Assembly: GCF_000154785.2 (NCBI RefSeq)
Contig: NC_015730.1
Coordinates: 2,976,001 to 3,040,000 of the forward strand
DNA from: Roseobacter litoralis Och 149
GTDB lineage: Bacteria > Pseudomonadota > Alphaproteobacteria > Rhodobacterales > Rhodobacteraceae
Reading direction: 5' to 3'
Length of the DNA: 64,000 nt
This document shows positions 43,652 through 54,156 of the stretch, piece after piece. The notes beneath the pieces were generated by a model, which worked only from the letters and a program-made list of their open reading frames with translations, searched no databases and was not told the origin of the DNA. Position 1 is the stretch's first letter, and each line of letters opens with the position of its first letter. Position numbers and translations under genes: made by a program.

Positions 43652-44530
43652 ATGCCCCACCCCTTGCCACTGGAACAGGGCCGACTGATGCAAGCCCAGA
43701 CAGATCAGTACTGGCGCGACGGCTATCTCTTCCCCCTGCAGGTGATGCCCGCGCGTGAGGCGACCGCCCTGCGCGCCGAGCTTGAACAGATCGAGGCGGA
43801 TTACCTCGATGCGGGCCTGCCCCTGCCGCTCAGCACCTATAAGCGTGTCAATTCGCATTGCGTGATGCCCATGGCCCACCGCATCGGGTCCGACCCGCGC
43901 ATTCTGGACGTCGTCGAAGGTATCCTCGGCCCCGACATCATGATCTACGCGGTGGAATTCTTCATCAAGGAACCCCGCACCAACCAGATCGTCTCCATGC
44001 ATCAGGACCTGACCTATTGGGGCCTCGGCGCGATTGACGGGCTGGTCACCGCATGGCTGTCGCTCTCGCCTGCGACGCCTGCCTCCGGGTGCATGGATTT
44101 CGTGCGCGGCTCACATAAAAACGCGATCCTGCCGCATGAAGATACCTTTGCCGAGAATAACCTCCTGTCGCGCGGGCAGGAAGTGCAGGTCGATGTGGCG
44201 GACGCCGACAAGGTGCCCATCGAAATCCACCCCGGCCAGATCTCGCTCCACCACGGGCTGACGATCCATGGCTCCGGCCCCAATACCACCGATGATCGCC
44301 GCATTGCCGCCGTCATCCGCTACTGCACGCCGGATGTGAAACAGCAGGTGGCCGAGGTCGATTATGCCCTCCTCGCCCGTGGCACAGACAGGCACGGCCA
44401 TTTCGCCAGCTTCCCCGCGCCATCGGCGAATTTTGCCCCCGATGCCCTCGCGCAGTATGATAAAATCCGCGCCGCACAGGCCAAGGCGATGATGTCCGGT
44501 GCCAAAAAACAAGGAACCCTCTACGGATGA
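43652..44530 (+). CDS. Phytanoyl-CoA-dioxygenase-family 2-oxoglutarate/iron oxygenase
   Basis: 292 residues from the ATG at 43652, with CGGAGG upstream; the frame extends to 43451 inside the divergent promoter but lacks a site there. The iron facial triad is His117 and Asp119 (MHQDLTYWG) with His206 in HHGLTIHGSGPN. Arg residues downstream (R216, R223) would hold 2-oxoglutarate. PhyH relatives hydroxylate a C-H bond. It overlaps an HD-domain oxygenase by four bases, an arrangement known from phosphonate oxidation (PhnY with PhnZ, TmpA with TmpB). Confidence 0.88.
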   Translation: MPHPLPLEQGRLMQAQTDQYWRDGYLFPLQVMPAREATALRAELEQIEADYLDAGLPLPLSTYKRVNSHCVMPMAHRIGSDPRILDVVEGILGPDIMIYAVEFFIKEPRTNQIVSMHQDLTYWGLGAIDGLVTAWLSLSPATPASGCMDFVRGSHKNAILPHEDTFAENNLLSRGQEVQVDVADADKVPIEIHPGQISLHHGLTIHGSGPNTTDDRRIAAVIRYCTPDVKQQVAEVDYALLARGTDRHGHFASFPAPSANFAPDALAQYDKIRAAQAKAMMSGAKKQGTLYG

Positions 44531-45126
44531 TCGACCGCGTCAGCTTTACCCAGATGAAAGACGGCACCAAGGAAGACTACGACTTCCTCACCGAACACGA
44601 GACCGCATACACCAAGGGCACCGCCGACCGCCTGCTCAAGGCGCTGGTCAGCCTTGATGAAAGCCTCTCGGGCTACCAGATCACCCGCCTTGGCCACTCG
44701 CTGCAATCGGCCACCCGCGCCGAACGCGATCGCGCTGACACGGATTGGATCGTCTCCGCCCTGCTGCATGACATCGGCGACATCTTTGCGCCCTACAACC
44801 ACGACGAATACGCCGCCACCATCCTGCGCCCCTTCGTGCGCGAACAATGCACGTGGGTCGTGGAAAAACACGGTGACTTCCAGATGATCTATTACGGCCA
44901 CCACGTCGGCGCGAACCCGCACAAACGCGACGCCTACCGCGACAGCGCCTATTTTGACGACTGCGCGCAGTTTTGCGAACGCTGGGACCAGTCCAGCTTT
45001 GATCCCGCCTATGACACCCTGCCGATTGACCACTTTGTCGACCGGGTGCGCGCCGTCTTTGCCCGCACGCCTTACGATCCGGCCATCATCCGCCCCGGTG
45101 CGCGCGAACCGCTGATCAGCACATAA
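44527..45126 (+). CDS. HD-domain protein, PhnZ-like diiron oxygenase candidate
   Basis: 199 residues. The complete set of HD diiron ligands can be placed by comparison with PhnZ: His57 (GHSLQSA, PhnZ has EHSLQCA), His81-Asp82 (ALLHDIGD), His92 (NHDEYAA), His115 (EKHGDF) and Asp154 (RWDQ). The position matching PhnZ Glu27 appears to be Tyr50. PhnZ cleaves a C-P bond after hydroxylation. It could also be a plain HD phosphohydrolase, as it is usually labelled. The ATG overlaps the dioxygenase stop as ATGA. Confidence 0.75.
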   Translation: MIDRVSFTQMKDGTKEDYDFLTEHETAYTKGTADRLLKALVSLDESLSGYQITRLGHSLQSATRAERDRADTDWIVSALLHDIGDIFAPYNHDEYAATILRPFVREQCTWVVEKHGDFQMIYYGHHVGANPHKRDAYRDSAYFDDCAQFCERWDQSSFDPAYDTLPIDHFVDRVRAVFARTPYDPAIIRPGAREPLIST

Positions 45127-45201
45127 ACCGCACGCCCGACCTTTCCCTTTGCGGCGACCTCGGCTAGATCATCGCGCAAGCAAGGGTAAAGGACGCATGT
45201 A

Positions 45202-48200
45202 ATGGCGCTGGACAAGACATTCGACGCAAAAGAGGCCGAAGCACGCCTCTACGCCGCTTGGGAACAAGCGGGCGCATTCAAGGCCGGGGCCAATGCACGG
45301 GCAGGTGCTGAAACCTTTTCGATCATGATCCCCCCGCCCAATGTGACGGGCTCGCTGCACATGGGGCACGCGTTCAACAACACGCTGCAGGATATCCTGA
45401 TCCGCTGGCACCGCATGCGCGGCTTCGACACGCTCTGGCAGCCGGGCACGGATCACGCGGGCATCGCCACGCAGATGGTCACCGAACGCGAAATGGCCGC
45501 GAATGGCGAACCGACCCGCCGCGAGATGGGGCGCGAAAAGTTCCTCGACCGTGTCTGGCAGCAAAAGGTCGCATCCCGCGGCACCATCATCGGGCAACTC
45601 AAACGCCTCGGCGCGTCGTGTGACTGGTCACGCGAAGCCTTCACCATGGGCGGCGCACCGGGCGACCCCGACGCAGGCAACGGCCCGAATTTCCACGACG
45701 CGGTCATCAAGGTCTTCGTGGACATGTATAACAAGGGCCTCATTTATCGCGGCAAGCGGCTGGTCAACTGGGACCCGCATTTCGAAACCGCGATCTCGGA
45801 CCTCGAGGTCGAGAATATCGAAGTCGATGGCCACATGTGGCACTTCAAATACCCGCTCGCCGGGGGGGCCACCTATGAATACGTCGAAAAGGACGAGGAC
45901 GGAAACGAGACCCTGCGCGAGACCCGCGATTATATCTCAATCGCCACGACCCGCCCCGAAACCATGCTGGGCGATGGCGCGGTTGCCGTGCATCCGTCAG
46001 ATGAACGTTATGCACCAATCATCGGAAAGCTCTGCGAAATCCCGGTTGGGCCCAAGGAACACCGCCGCCTGATCCCGATCATCACCGATGAATACCCCGA
46101 TCCCACCTTCGGCTCGGGCGCGGTCAAGATCACCGGCGCGCATGACTTCAACGACTATGCCGTCGCCAAGCGTAACGACATCCCGCTCTACCGCCTGATG
46201 GACACCAAAGCCGCCATGCGCGATGACGGCGCGCCCTACGCCGAGGCCGCAGCGATTGCGATGGCCGTTGCGCAAGGCGAGCGCACCCTCACTGAGACCG
46301 AAGCCGACGCGGTCAACCTTGTACCAGGCGAGTTGCGCGGCCTCGACCGGTTCGAGGCCCGCAAGGCAGTCGTGAAACAGATCACCGCCGAAGGGCTGGC
46401 CGTCATGGTCCCCGTCGCCAACCCCGACCCCGAAGACGCCTTTCTGCCCGTGGACGAACCCTTCCTTGAGCCGCTGGTTGAGAGCAAAAAGATCATGCAG
46501 CCCTTTGGCGACCGCTCCAAAACCGTCATCGAGCCGATGCTGACCGACCAGTGGTTCGTAGAAACCTCCAAAATCGTGCAGCCCGCGATTGACGCGGTGC
46601 GCAATGGCGAGACCCAAATCTTCCCCGAGCAGGACAAGAAGGTCTATTTCAACTGGCTGGAAAACATCGAACCGTGGTGCATCTCGCGCCAGCTTTGGTG
46701 GGGGCATCAGATTCCGGTGTGGTTTGATCATGAAGGAAACCAATTCTGCGCTCCCAGCGAAAAGGCCGCTATTGAAGCGGCGACAAGCTTTTGGTCAAAG
46801 CGTATAAGCGATCCGTGTGAAGTCCGATTACGAAACAACGAGGATATCGCCGTAGCCGACATCAAAGGAGTGCGGACACCTCCAGTACCAGCTTTAGAGT
46901 ATCAGAGTCCTGTAACTGCCCTAGGATTGGAAGGTAAGTTCGTGGTCATTCTCGACCGTGACCCCGACGTCCTCGACACATGGTTCTCCTCCGGGCTCTG
47001 GCCCATCGGCACGCTCGGCTGGACGGGCGACGCCGAAGCAGACGCAGCAAACGAAGCGCTGCAAAAATACTTCCCCACCTCCACGCTGATCACCGGCTTT
47101 GACATCATCTTCTTCTGGGTCGCCCGCATGATGATGATGCAATACGCGGTGACGGGGCAAAAGCCGTTCTCGACCGTCTATGTCCACGCGCTCGTGCGCG
47201 ATGAAAAGGGCAAGAAAATGTCCAAGTCCTTGGGCAACGTCATCGACCCGCTCGACATGATCGACGAGTTCGGCGCGGACGCCGTGCGCTTCACCCTCAC
47301 CGCCATGGCCGCCATGGGGCGCGATCTGAAACTCTCCACCCAGCGCATCGCGGGCTACCGCAATTTCGGCACCAAATTGTGGAACGCCTGCCGCTTTGCG
47401 GAGATGAACGAAGTCTTTGCCCAGCGCGCGGCGCGCACCGACGTGATACCGACGCAAAACCGACCTCCTGCCGACGTCGAACAGGCCGTGAACAAATGGA
47501 TCATCGGAGAGACCGCAAAAGTCCGGCAAGAGATCGACGCGGCCCTCGAAAACTACCGTTTCAACGACGCGGCCAATGCGGCCTATGCCTTTGTCTGGGG
47601 CAAGGTTTGTGACTGGTATGTGGAACTGTCCAAACCCCTGTTGCAGGACGAAACCAACGCCGAATACGCCGCCGAGACACGCGCCACGATGGCATGGGTG
47701 CTCGATCAATGCATGATCCTGCTGCACCCCGTCATGCCCTTCATCACAGAGGAACTCTGGGCCGCCACCGGCACCCGCGAAAAGATGCTCGTCCACGCCG
47801 ACTGGCCCACTTACACAACAGCAGAACTGGTGGATGAAGCCGCTGACGCAGAGGTAAATTGGGTCATCAGCCTGATCGAAGCCATCCGCTCTGCCCGCCA
47901 ACAAATGCATGTGCCCGCAGGCCTATATGTCCCGCTGATCGTCACCGAGATCGACGCCGCCGGACAGACCGCTTGGGCGCGCAACGAGGTGATGATCAAA
48001 CGCCTCGCCCGCGTCGAGGCACTTGAGCACGCAGACAGCTTCCCCAAAGGGACAGTATCGCTTGCCGTGCGGGGCGCGTCCTTTGGGCTGCCGCTGGCCG
48101 ACATCATTGATATCGCTGAGGAAAAATCGCGGCTTGAAAAGTCACTGGGCAAGCTCGCCAAGGAGCTTGGCGGGCTGCGCGGGCGGTTGAACAATCCGAA

Positions 48201-48318
48201 ATTCGCAGCCTCCGCCCCGCCCGAAGTGGTCGAGGAAACCCGCGCCAATCTCGCCCTGCGCGAAGAGGAAGAAGCCCGGCTGAACCAGGCGCTCGCGCGA
48301 TTGGCCGAACTGGGGTAA
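45202..48318 (+). CDS. valS: Valyl-tRNA synthetase
   Basis: 1038 residues, longer than the usual 880-960. HMGH lies at 53-56 (HIGH motif), KMSKS at 672-676. An editing domain lies between, and a coiled-coil arm is at the C terminus (about 970-1038). Charges tRNA-Val. The extra length sits largely just before the [10 protein letters not shown] block. A segment at about residues 514-582 has a markedly different codon and base use (TTA, CTA, CGA, ATA codons). AAAGGAC precedes the ATG. Confidence 0.98.
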   Translation: MALDKTFDAKEAEARLYAAWEQAGAFKAGANARAGAETFSIMIPPPNVTGSLHMGHAFNNTLQDILIRWHRMRGFDTLWQPGTDHAGIATQMVTEREMAANGEPTRREMGREKFLDRVWQQKVASRGTIIGQLKRLGASCDWSREAFTMGGAPGDPDAGNGPNFHDAVIKVFVDMYNKGLIYRGKRLVNWDPHFETAISDLEVENIEVDGHMWHFKYPLAGGATYEYVEKDEDGNETLRETRDYISIATTRPETMLGDGAVAVHPSDERYAPIIGKLCEIPVGPKEHRRLIPIITDEYPDPTFGSGAVKITGAHDFNDYAVAKRNDIPLYRLMDTKAAMRDDGAPYAEAAAIAMAVAQGERTLTETEADAVNLVPGELRGLDRFEARKAVVKQITAEGLAVMVPVANPDPEDAFLPVDEPFLEPLVESKKIMQPFGDRSKTVIEPMLTDQWFVETSKIVQPAIDAVRNGETQIFPEQDKKVYFNWLENIEPWCISRQLWWGHQIPVWFDHEGNQFCAPSEKAAIEAATSFWSKRISDPCEVRLRNNEDIAVADIKGVRTPPVPALEYQSPVTALGLEGKFVVILDRDPDVLDTWFSSGLWPIGTLGWTGDAEADAANEALQKYFPTSTLITGFDIIFFWVARMMMMQYAVTGQKPFSTVYVHALVRDEKGKKMSKSLGNVIDPLDMIDEFGADAVRFTLTAMAAMGRDLKLSTQRIAGYRNFGTKLWNACRFAEMNEVFAQRAARTDVIPTQNRPPADVEQAVNKWIIGETAKVRQEIDAALENYRFNDAANAAYAFVWGKVCDWYVELSKPLLQDETNAEYAAETRATMAWVLDQCMILLHPVMPFITEELWAATGTREKMLVHADWPTYTTAELVDEAADAEVNWVISLIEAIRSARQQMHVPAGLYVPLIVTEIDAAGQTAWARNEVMIKRLARVEALEHADSFPKGTVSLAVRGASFGLPLADIIDIAEEKSRLEKSLGKLAKELGGLRGRLNNPKFAASAPPEVVEETRANLALREEEEARLNQALARLAELG

Positions 48319-48328
48319 ACTGCGCGCC

Positions 48329-48658
48329 ATGCGACGTTTGCAAAACCTCACAGAACGCCAGATTGCCAAGGCACGCGCCGAAGGCAAGCTGGACGGGCTT
48401 GAGGGCCAAGGCAAACCCCTGCCCGACCGCCCCGTCGAAACACAGGAGGCAGCCGCCCTGTCCGCAGGCATGCGTATTATGGCCGAAGCTGGCGTGCTGC
48501 CGGAAGAATTTGCTTTGAAAAAGCAACTGGATGCGGCCCGCACCGCCTATGCGGCCTGCACAACAGAGGCCGCGCGCAAAAAGGCCATGGCGCATCTGGC
48601 CGACCTCGACCTGCGGTACCAGATCGCCCGTGAAGCGCGCCAGAAGTTCATGCAATAA
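48329..48658 (+). CDS. DUF1992 / DnaJ-C28-like domain protein
   Basis: 109 residues of charged helices with ERQIAKARAEGKLDGLEGQGKPLP, the start of the conserved domain shared with eukaryotic DNAJC28. No J domain is present. Bacterial role unknown. It follows valS after ten bases, so it is probably co-transcribed. Confidence 0.85.
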   Translation: MRRLQNLTERQIAKARAEGKLDGLEGQGKPLPDRPVETQEAAALSAGMRIMAEAGVLPEEFALKKQLDAARTAYAACTTEAARKKAMAHLADLDLRYQIAREARQKFMQ

Positions 48659-48674
48659 GCCCCAAACCCCGGCG

Positions 48675-49463
48675 CTATTTGAACATGGGCGCCCTCTTGG
48701 CAAACTGCGCCGCGATCACTTCCATCTGCTCGGGCTTACCCAACAAGTCCACCTGCACCCGCGATTCTTCTTTCAGGACATCGGCAGGGGCGGCGGTATG
48801 GGCAAAGGCGCACAAATTCTTTGCCGCACGAATGGCGTTCGGCCCTTTGCCCGCGATTTCCGAGGCCAGCCGCTGCGCCGCCTCAAGCGGGTCAGCGACA
48901 ACCTCGGTGACCAGCCCCCATGTTGCGGCCTGTTGCGCCGAAACAGGGGCCGCCGTGTAAATCAGGCGTTTCATCACATCATCCCGCACCAGACGCGGCA
49001 ATAGCACCATGCCGCCCATATCGGGGATGAGACCCCACTTCATCTCCATCACGGCAAACTGCGTTTCCGGTGCGGCAAAGCGTATATCCGCCCCCAGCGC
49101 CAATTGCAGCCCCGCGCCAAAGACGACACCATGCAGCGCCGCAATCACTGGAATATCAAGGCGATGCCAGACCATCGACACCTCTTGCCAGCGGTTTGTT
49201 GTGCCCGTTCCATGGGTGCGTGGCATGATCAGCGCTTCGATATCCTGCCCAACCATCTTGGACAGTCCGGAGATATCAATACCAGCACAGAAACAACTGC
49301 CCTCGCCCGACAGGATCACAGCACGGGCCGAAGACGCCGAAACAGCTTCACCCGCTGCGATGATAGCATCTATCATCTCGTCATCCATCGCGTTTTTCTT
49401 TTCCGCACGGGTCAGAATGATGTGGGCGATATGATCCTGATGGGTTACGCGAACACGCGACAC
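48675..49463 (-). CDS. Enoyl-CoA hydratase/isomerase (crotonase) family
   Basis: 262 residues from a GTG at 49463, with AAAGGAG eight bases before it; the in-frame extension to 49508 lacks a site. Crotonase motifs: GEGSCFCAGIDIS and HGVVFGAGLQLALGADIRFA form the oxyanion hole. MKWGLIPDMGGM follows. The catalytic Glu pair is partly replaced by Asp (PDMGG), so reaction type (hydratase, isomerase or other) is not certain. Divergent from the aminotransferase gene at 49578. Confidence 0.9.
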   Translation of the reverse strand: MSRVRVTHQDHIAHIILTRAEKKNAMDDEMIDAIIAAGEAVSASSARAVILSGEGSCFCAGIDISGLSKMVGQDIEALIMPRTHGTGTTNRWQEVSMVWHRLDIPVIAALHGVVFGAGLQLALGADIRFAAPETQFAVMEMKWGLIPDMGGMVLLPRLVRDDVMKRLIYTAAPVSAQQAATWGLVTEVVADPLEAAQRLASEIAGKGPNAIRAAKNLCAFAHTAAPADVLKEESRVQVDLLGKPEQMEVIAAQFAKRAPMFK

Positions 49464-49577
49464 GGCAGATCTCCTTTTTTGGACAACTGTAGAAAACCTG
49501 ACACACATTTTATTACCAGCGCAACGTTACGGCACGGCGGACTTGCCCACAACGTATGGCTTGGCCTATCACGCCGC

Positions 49578-50681
49578 ATGATTCGTTTTCGCCTGACCAA
49601 AATCGCTGAATCCCTTCCTGCAACCGTTCCGTTTGTCGGCCCCGAGACGCAGGAGCGCGCACGCGGCTTGCGCTTTGATGCACGATTGGGCGCCAACGAA
49701 AGCGTGTTTGGACCCTCACCAAGTGCCGTGCGCGCCATGGCAGAGACACCCCAGTGGATGTATGGCGATCCCGAAAGCTATGACTTGCGCCACGCTCTGG
49801 CGCATCATCTTGGCACCTCTGCTGATACAATCATGGTCGGCGAGGGGATCGATAGCCTGCTCGCCAATCTGGTGCGGCTTTTCGTGGCTCAGGGCGATGC
49901 GGTTGTCACATCGGACGGAGCCTACCCTACGTTCAACTACCACGTCGCCGGTTTTGGCGGAATCGTACATAAAGTGCCCTACAAGCAGGACTTCGAGGAT
50001 CTCGCCGCCCTGTTCGATAAGGCCCGCGAGGTGGATGCCAAACTGGTCTACCTGTCCAATCCCGACAACCCCATGGGCACCGTCCACAGCGGGTCCGACA
50101 TCGCCGCAGCGCTTGACGCGTTGCCTTCCGGAACCCTGCTTGTGCTGGATGAGGCCTATCTCGAATGTGCCCCTGAAACCAGCGCGGTGCCCGTCGCCTA
50201 TGACGATCCGCGCGTGATCCGGCTGCGCACCTTTTCCAAAGCTTATGGACTGGCAGGTGCACGCGTTGGTTATGCCATTGGTCATGCAGACGTTATCGCC
50301 GCGTTCAACAAGGTCAGAAACCACTTCGGGATGAACCGCTCCGCTCAGGAGGGCGCACTGGCGGCGCTGTCTGATCAGACATGGCTGCGCTCGGTGGTTG
50401 CGCGCATCACCTCTTCCCGGCTGCGGATCGGGAAAATCGCCACATCCTGCGGGTTGAAACCCATCAAATCAGCCACAAACTTCGTCGCGATTGATTGCTG
50501 TCGCGACAACGCCTTTGCCAGCCGGGTCATGGAAGAGATGCTGGCGCAGGGCATCTTTGTGCGCATGCCCATGGTCGCCCCCCTGAACCGCTGCGTCAGG
50601 ATCAGTTGCGGCACACCGGCAGACCTTGACCTTCTGGCCGAGGTTTTGCCTGAGGCGCTGCGGCGCGCAGAAAAAGGCTGA
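49578..50681 (+). CDS. HisC-like class I/II PLP aminotransferase
   Basis: 367 residues from the ATG at 49578; the longer frame back to 49104 overlaps the crotonase gene antisense. The PLP lysine is Lys221 in TFSKAYGLAGARVGY, and SNPDNPMGT precedes it by about 50 residues. These features match histidinol-phosphate aminotransferases and close aspartate or aromatic relatives. No other his gene is next to it, so a paralogous amino-acid role is equally likely. Confidence 0.9.
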   Translation: MIRFRLTKIAESLPATVPFVGPETQERARGLRFDARLGANESVFGPSPSAVRAMAETPQWMYGDPESYDLRHALAHHLGTSADTIMVGEGIDSLLANLVRLFVAQGDAVVTSDGAYPTFNYHVAGFGGIVHKVPYKQDFEDLAALFDKAREVDAKLVYLSNPDNPMGTVHSGSDIAAALDALPSGTLLVLDEAYLECAPETSAVPVAYDDPRVIRLRTFSKAYGLAGARVGYAIGHADVIAAFNKVRNHFGMNRSAQEGALAALSDQTWLRSVVARITSSRLRIGKIATSCGLKPIKSATNFVAIDCCRDNAFASRVMEEMLAQGIFVRMPMVAPLNRCVRISCGTPADLDLLAEVLPEALRRAEKG

Positions 50682-50736
50682 CGTCAAACCTGTCCGCTCT
50701 ATACTCTTTTTGGAAGAGTGATCAGCGAGGTGTGAT

Positions 50737-50955
50737 ATGGAAGGTCACAAGCTTGGTCGGGCCCCGAATTTCACAGGCGCCTGCATCGTCATGTTTGGCG
50801 TCAATCTGGGATGGATCCTGTTATTACTCTTTGCGGTCTATGGCCTTGTCGCAGCGATCTTTCTGGGACTGGTGGTCAACCACTGGGTCTCCTGGCTCGA
50901 ACATCGCAAACAGCTTGCCGATCAGCGCTATGGCGACGTGTCCGGCGACACCTGA
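50737..50955 (+). CDS. Small two-helix membrane protein
   Basis: 72 residues. One hydrophobic region with two predicted helices (about 12-28 and 30-50) ends in a charged tail (WLEHRKQLADQRYGD). AGGTG lies six bases before the ATG. The 3' end overlaps the convergent aminotransferase gene by 28 bases. No family recognised. A conserved Roseobacter-type micro membrane protein is plausible. Confidence 0.65.
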   Translation: MEGHKLGRAPNFTGACIVMFGVNLGWILLLLFAVYGLVAAIFLGLVVNHWVSWLEHRKQLADQRYGDVSGDT

Positions 50956-52160
50956 CCGGTTGCGATGACCTCGGACGCGGCTTCAAGCGCGCCTTTCCCG
51001 TGCGAAATATCCAGCGCTTTCAGCCCTGCATCAATCCCGCCAAGCATCCCCATGATCATATGCCCGTTGACATGCCCCATGTGACCGAGCCGGAAAAAAC
51101 CATGCCACGCAGGATCGCCCGGTGCGGCCATGCCCAGCCCTATGCCAAGCGTTAAGCCAAGCTGGTTTTCGGTCCAGTCGCGCAGCGCCGTGGCATTTGG
51201 GCTTTGAAGCCTCAGTGACGTGACGGCCCGGCTTCGCGAGTCCGGATCGGCCACGTTAAAGGCCAGACTGCCGGCGGAACCCCATGCATGACAGGCCGCC
51301 CAGATCGCATGTGCCAGCACATCATGACGCCGCCAGACCGCCTCCATCCCTTCGGCGTGGATCATGTCGAGCGCGGCACGCAGCCCATAGACATGATGCG
51401 TCGGAGCCGTCCCGTTCCAGTATTGGTAAAACAGTTCGGGTGCTGCGCGCGGGGTCCAATCCCAGTAGCAGCTGACCCGTGGCATGTGCCGCCGAACCTC
51501 AGCGGCCTTTTCGTTGAAAAAGACGAAGCTCATACCGGGTGGCACCATCAGCCCTTTTTGACAGGCAGTGACCATGACATCCACACCCCAGTCGTCCATC
51601 TCGAACACGTCGCAGCCCAGTGAGGCGATGCAATCAACCATAAGCAGCGCAGGATGCGCCGCCTCATCCATCACCGTGCGCAGGGCTGCAATATCATTGC
51701 GCACCGAACTTGATGTATCCACATGCACCGCCAGAATCGCTTTGATCGTATGCGCGGTATCCGCCTTCAGCGCCTCGCCGATCCGCGCCATATCCATCGC
51801 GGAAGACTTCCCAAAATCGAGCGTTTCAACCAGCGCCCCAAGCCCCGCGGCCATATCCCCCCATCCACGACCAAAACTGCCCGTGGCAGGGACCAGCACC
51901 CGATCCCCTTCGCCAATCACATTGGCCAGTGCCGCCTCCCATGCCGCGTGCCCATTGCCGATATAGATCACAACGTCATGTTTAGTACGCGCAACGCGGC
52001 GCAGGTCAGTTACGATGCCCGGCATCATATCCGGCAACTCTCCCGCGTAAATATTCGGCGCTGCACGGTGCATGGCCTGCAACACTGCATCAGGAATGAC
52101 AGAAGGCCCCGGTATGGCGAGGTATCCCCGCCCGGCAGACAGATTGGTTTTTTGGGTCAT
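50928..52160 (-). CDS. Class-V PLP aminotransferase (serine/alanine-glyoxylate type)
   Basis: 410 residues from the ATG at 52160; the codon before it is TTG. Lys202 in TACQKGLMVPPG is the PLP lysine. VNVIGEGDRVLVPATG-like and VDCIASLGCD motifs fit the alanine/serine-glyoxylate aminotransferase group, which turns glyoxylate to glycine. That would connect with one-carbon metabolism, but the true substrate is not readable. A link with the sarcosine operon is not supported by position. Confidence 0.9.
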   Translation of the reverse strand: MTQKTNLSAGRGYLAIPGPSVIPDAVLQAMHRAAPNIYAGELPDMMPGIVTDLRRVARTKHDVVIYIGNGHAAWEAALANVIGEGDRVLVPATGSFGRGWGDMAAGLGALVETLDFGKSSAMDMARIGEALKADTAHTIKAILAVHVDTSSSVRNDIAALRTVMDEAAHPALLMVDCIASLGCDVFEMDDWGVDVMVTACQKGLMVPPGMSFVFFNEKAAEVRRHMPRVSCYWDWTPRAAPELFYQYWNGTAPTHHVYGLRAALDMIHAEGMEAVWRRHDVLAHAIWAACHAWGSAGSLAFNVADPDSRSRAVTSLRLQSPNATALRDWTENQLGLTLGIGLGMAAPGDPAWHGFFRLGHMGHVNGHMIMGMLGGIDAGLKALDISHGKGALEAASEVIATGQVSPDTSP

Positions 52161-52302
52161 CAAGACTGCCCTTTTTGTTTCTCGGCAACACTAGCGTTCT
52201 GAAACCAAGCGTCAATTGCCAGCGTGCTTGCAGCTTAGCGTCGCGCGGCATAGATGAGTGGATAGACAACGCGTCGTCAAACTCGGGAACAATAGGCATT
52301 AC

Positions 52303-54156
52303 ATGAGCAGCAAGAGCGTATCCTCAGGCATTTTGTTCAAATGGCTCTGGCGTGGATATTTGCGCAAGCACGCAAAGCTGATCGCCGTGGCGCTGGTCTT
52401 CATGTTCGTTGAGGGTTCAATGCTGGGCGCGCTCGCCTATATGATGCAGCCGATGTTCGACAATGTCTTCTTGGAAGGCGACGGCCGGATGCTTTATGTC
52501 ATCGCCGCTGTGGTGATTAGCATCTTCCTCGTCAGGGCACTGTCGGGCGTCGTACAGAAAATTCTGCTGTCACGGGTCGCGATGCTGACTGCGTCTGAGG
52601 TACGGCAGGATCTTCTGGCCAAAATGATGAAGCAAGGGGGCGAATTCCACCAGACACATCCGCCGGGCCACCTGATCCAGCGGGTACAAGGCGATGTTGG
52701 GTCTGTGAACAAGATCTGGCGCAGCCTACTGACGGGTGCCGGGCGTGATTTTATCGGGCTCTTCGTACTGCTGGCCGTGGCGATCAATGTCGATGTTACA
52801 TGGGCATTGCTCGCCTGTTTCGGGATTCCGATCATCGTGCTGCCCGCTGTAGTCGCACAACGTTTCGTACGCAGGCGCGCGCGTGAAGTCCGCGATCTGG
52901 CCGCCAGTTTGGCCACCCGTCTGGATGAGGTGTTTCACGGGATCGTGCAGATCAAACTGAACAATGCCGAAGACTACGAGCGCCGGCGCTACCGCGAGAC
53001 AACCGAGAAGTTCATCAAGACAAACATGCGCACGGTCAAAGGCTCCGCAGCTTTACCGGCCATGGTCGATGTGATGTCAGGCTTCGGCTTCATGGCCGTA
53101 ATCCTCTATGGGGGCAGCGAGATTATTTCGGGCGAAAAAACCGTCGGTCAGTTCATGAGCTTTTTCACGGCCATGGGCTTTGCGTTTGACCCGATGCGGC
53201 GGTTGGCCAGCATCAGTGGCCAGATCCAGATCGCTTCCGCGTCAATCGAGCGGTTGAAAGAGCTTATGGAAATGCCCGTGAAACTGGTCTCTCCCGAGAA
53301 CCCGAAGCCTGCTCCAACCGGCACCCCCGGCATCACACTGGAAAACGTGTCCTTGAGCTATGGCGAAACCGAAGTTCTGGATAAATTGTCCCTGACCGCT
53401 GCCGCAGGCCAGACCACAGCACTTGTTGGGGCATCCGGGGCAGGCAAATCCACGATCTTTAACCTTTTGACGCGGTTGATCGACCCCACGGAAGGGGTGG
53501 TGCGCGTCGGCGGTGTCGCAACAAACGAGATGGCACTGCCCGACCTGCGACGGTTGTATTCCGTGGTCACGCAAGAGGCATTGCTCTTTGACGAAACCAT
53601 CCGGGAAAATGTGGTGATGGGGCGTAAAAACGTCAGTGAAGAGGCACTGACCGCAGCCCTTGATGCAGCGCACGTCAGTGATTTCCTCAAACAAATGCCC
53701 AAAGGCGTCGACACACCTGTAGGACCACGTGGCTCTGCCCTTTCGGGTGGGCAACGACAACGGGTCGTAATCGCGCGCGCTTTGCTGCGTGACACGCCCA
53801 TCCTGCTGTTGGACGAGGCCACCTCAGCCCTTGATGCACAATCTGAATCCGTGGTGCAAAAAGCATTGGACAAGCTTGCGTCGGGGCGGACCACATTGGT
53901 CATTGCACACCGACTGTCCACGGTGCGTGATGCCGACAAGATCATCGTGATGGACCGTGGCCGCGTCGTGGACGAAGGCACCCATGAGGAATTGCTTGCC
54001 CGGGGCGGCACCTATGCCGATCTCTATCGCCTCCAGTTTCAGGATGGCAAGCTCGTTGCGGACACACGTTCCATCAGCCCCGAAAAGAAACAAAAAACCG
54101 TAATGGACGCACCGGCGAACCTTCTTCAGCGGATCGGCGGGTTTTTCACAAACTAG
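52303..54156 (+). CDS. MsbA-like ABC exporter (fused)
   Basis: 617 residues from the ATG at 52303 (MSSKSVSSG), with AGGC upstream; the frame extends to 52258 with no better site. Six transmembrane helices (about 23-300) lead to the ATPase with Walker A GASGAGKST, signature ALSGGQRQRVVIARAL and Walker B ILLLDEATSALD. The family exports lipids (MsbA), drugs or peptides. The substrate is unassigned. Its stop overlaps the convergent glycosyltransferase gene by four bases. Confidence 0.92.
   Translation: MSSKSVSSGILFKWLWRGYLRKHAKLIAVALVFMFVEGSMLGALAYMMQPMFDNVFLEGDGRMLYVIAAVVISIFLVRALSGVVQKILLSRVAMLTASEVRQDLLAKMMKQGGEFHQTHPPGHLIQRVQGDVGSVNKIWRSLLTGAGRDFIGLFVLLAVAINVDVTWALLACFGIPIIVLPAVVAQRFVRRRAREVRDLAASLATRLDEVFHGIVQIKLNNAEDYERRRYRETTEKFIKTNMRTVKGSAALPAMVDVMSGFGFMAVILYGGSEIISGEKTVGQFMSFFTAMGFAFDPMRRLASISGQIQIASASIERLKELMEMPVKLVSPENPKPAPTGTPGITLENVSLSYGETEVLDKLSLTAAAGQTTALVGASGAGKSTIFNLLTRLIDPTEGVVRVGGVATNEMALPDLRRLYSVVTQEALLFDETIRENVVMGRKNVSEEALTAALDAAHVSDFLKQMPKGVDTPVGPRGSALSGGQRQRVVIARALLRDTPILLLDEATSALDAQSESVVQKALDKLASGRTTLVIAHRLSTVRDADKIIVMDRGRVVDEGTHEELLARGGTYADLYRLQFQDGKLVADTRSISPEKKQKTVMDAPANLLQRIGGFFTN

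Noticed and set aside
46921..47910. 329-codon open frame opposite valS
   Set aside because: Antisense shadow; composition follows the valS strand.
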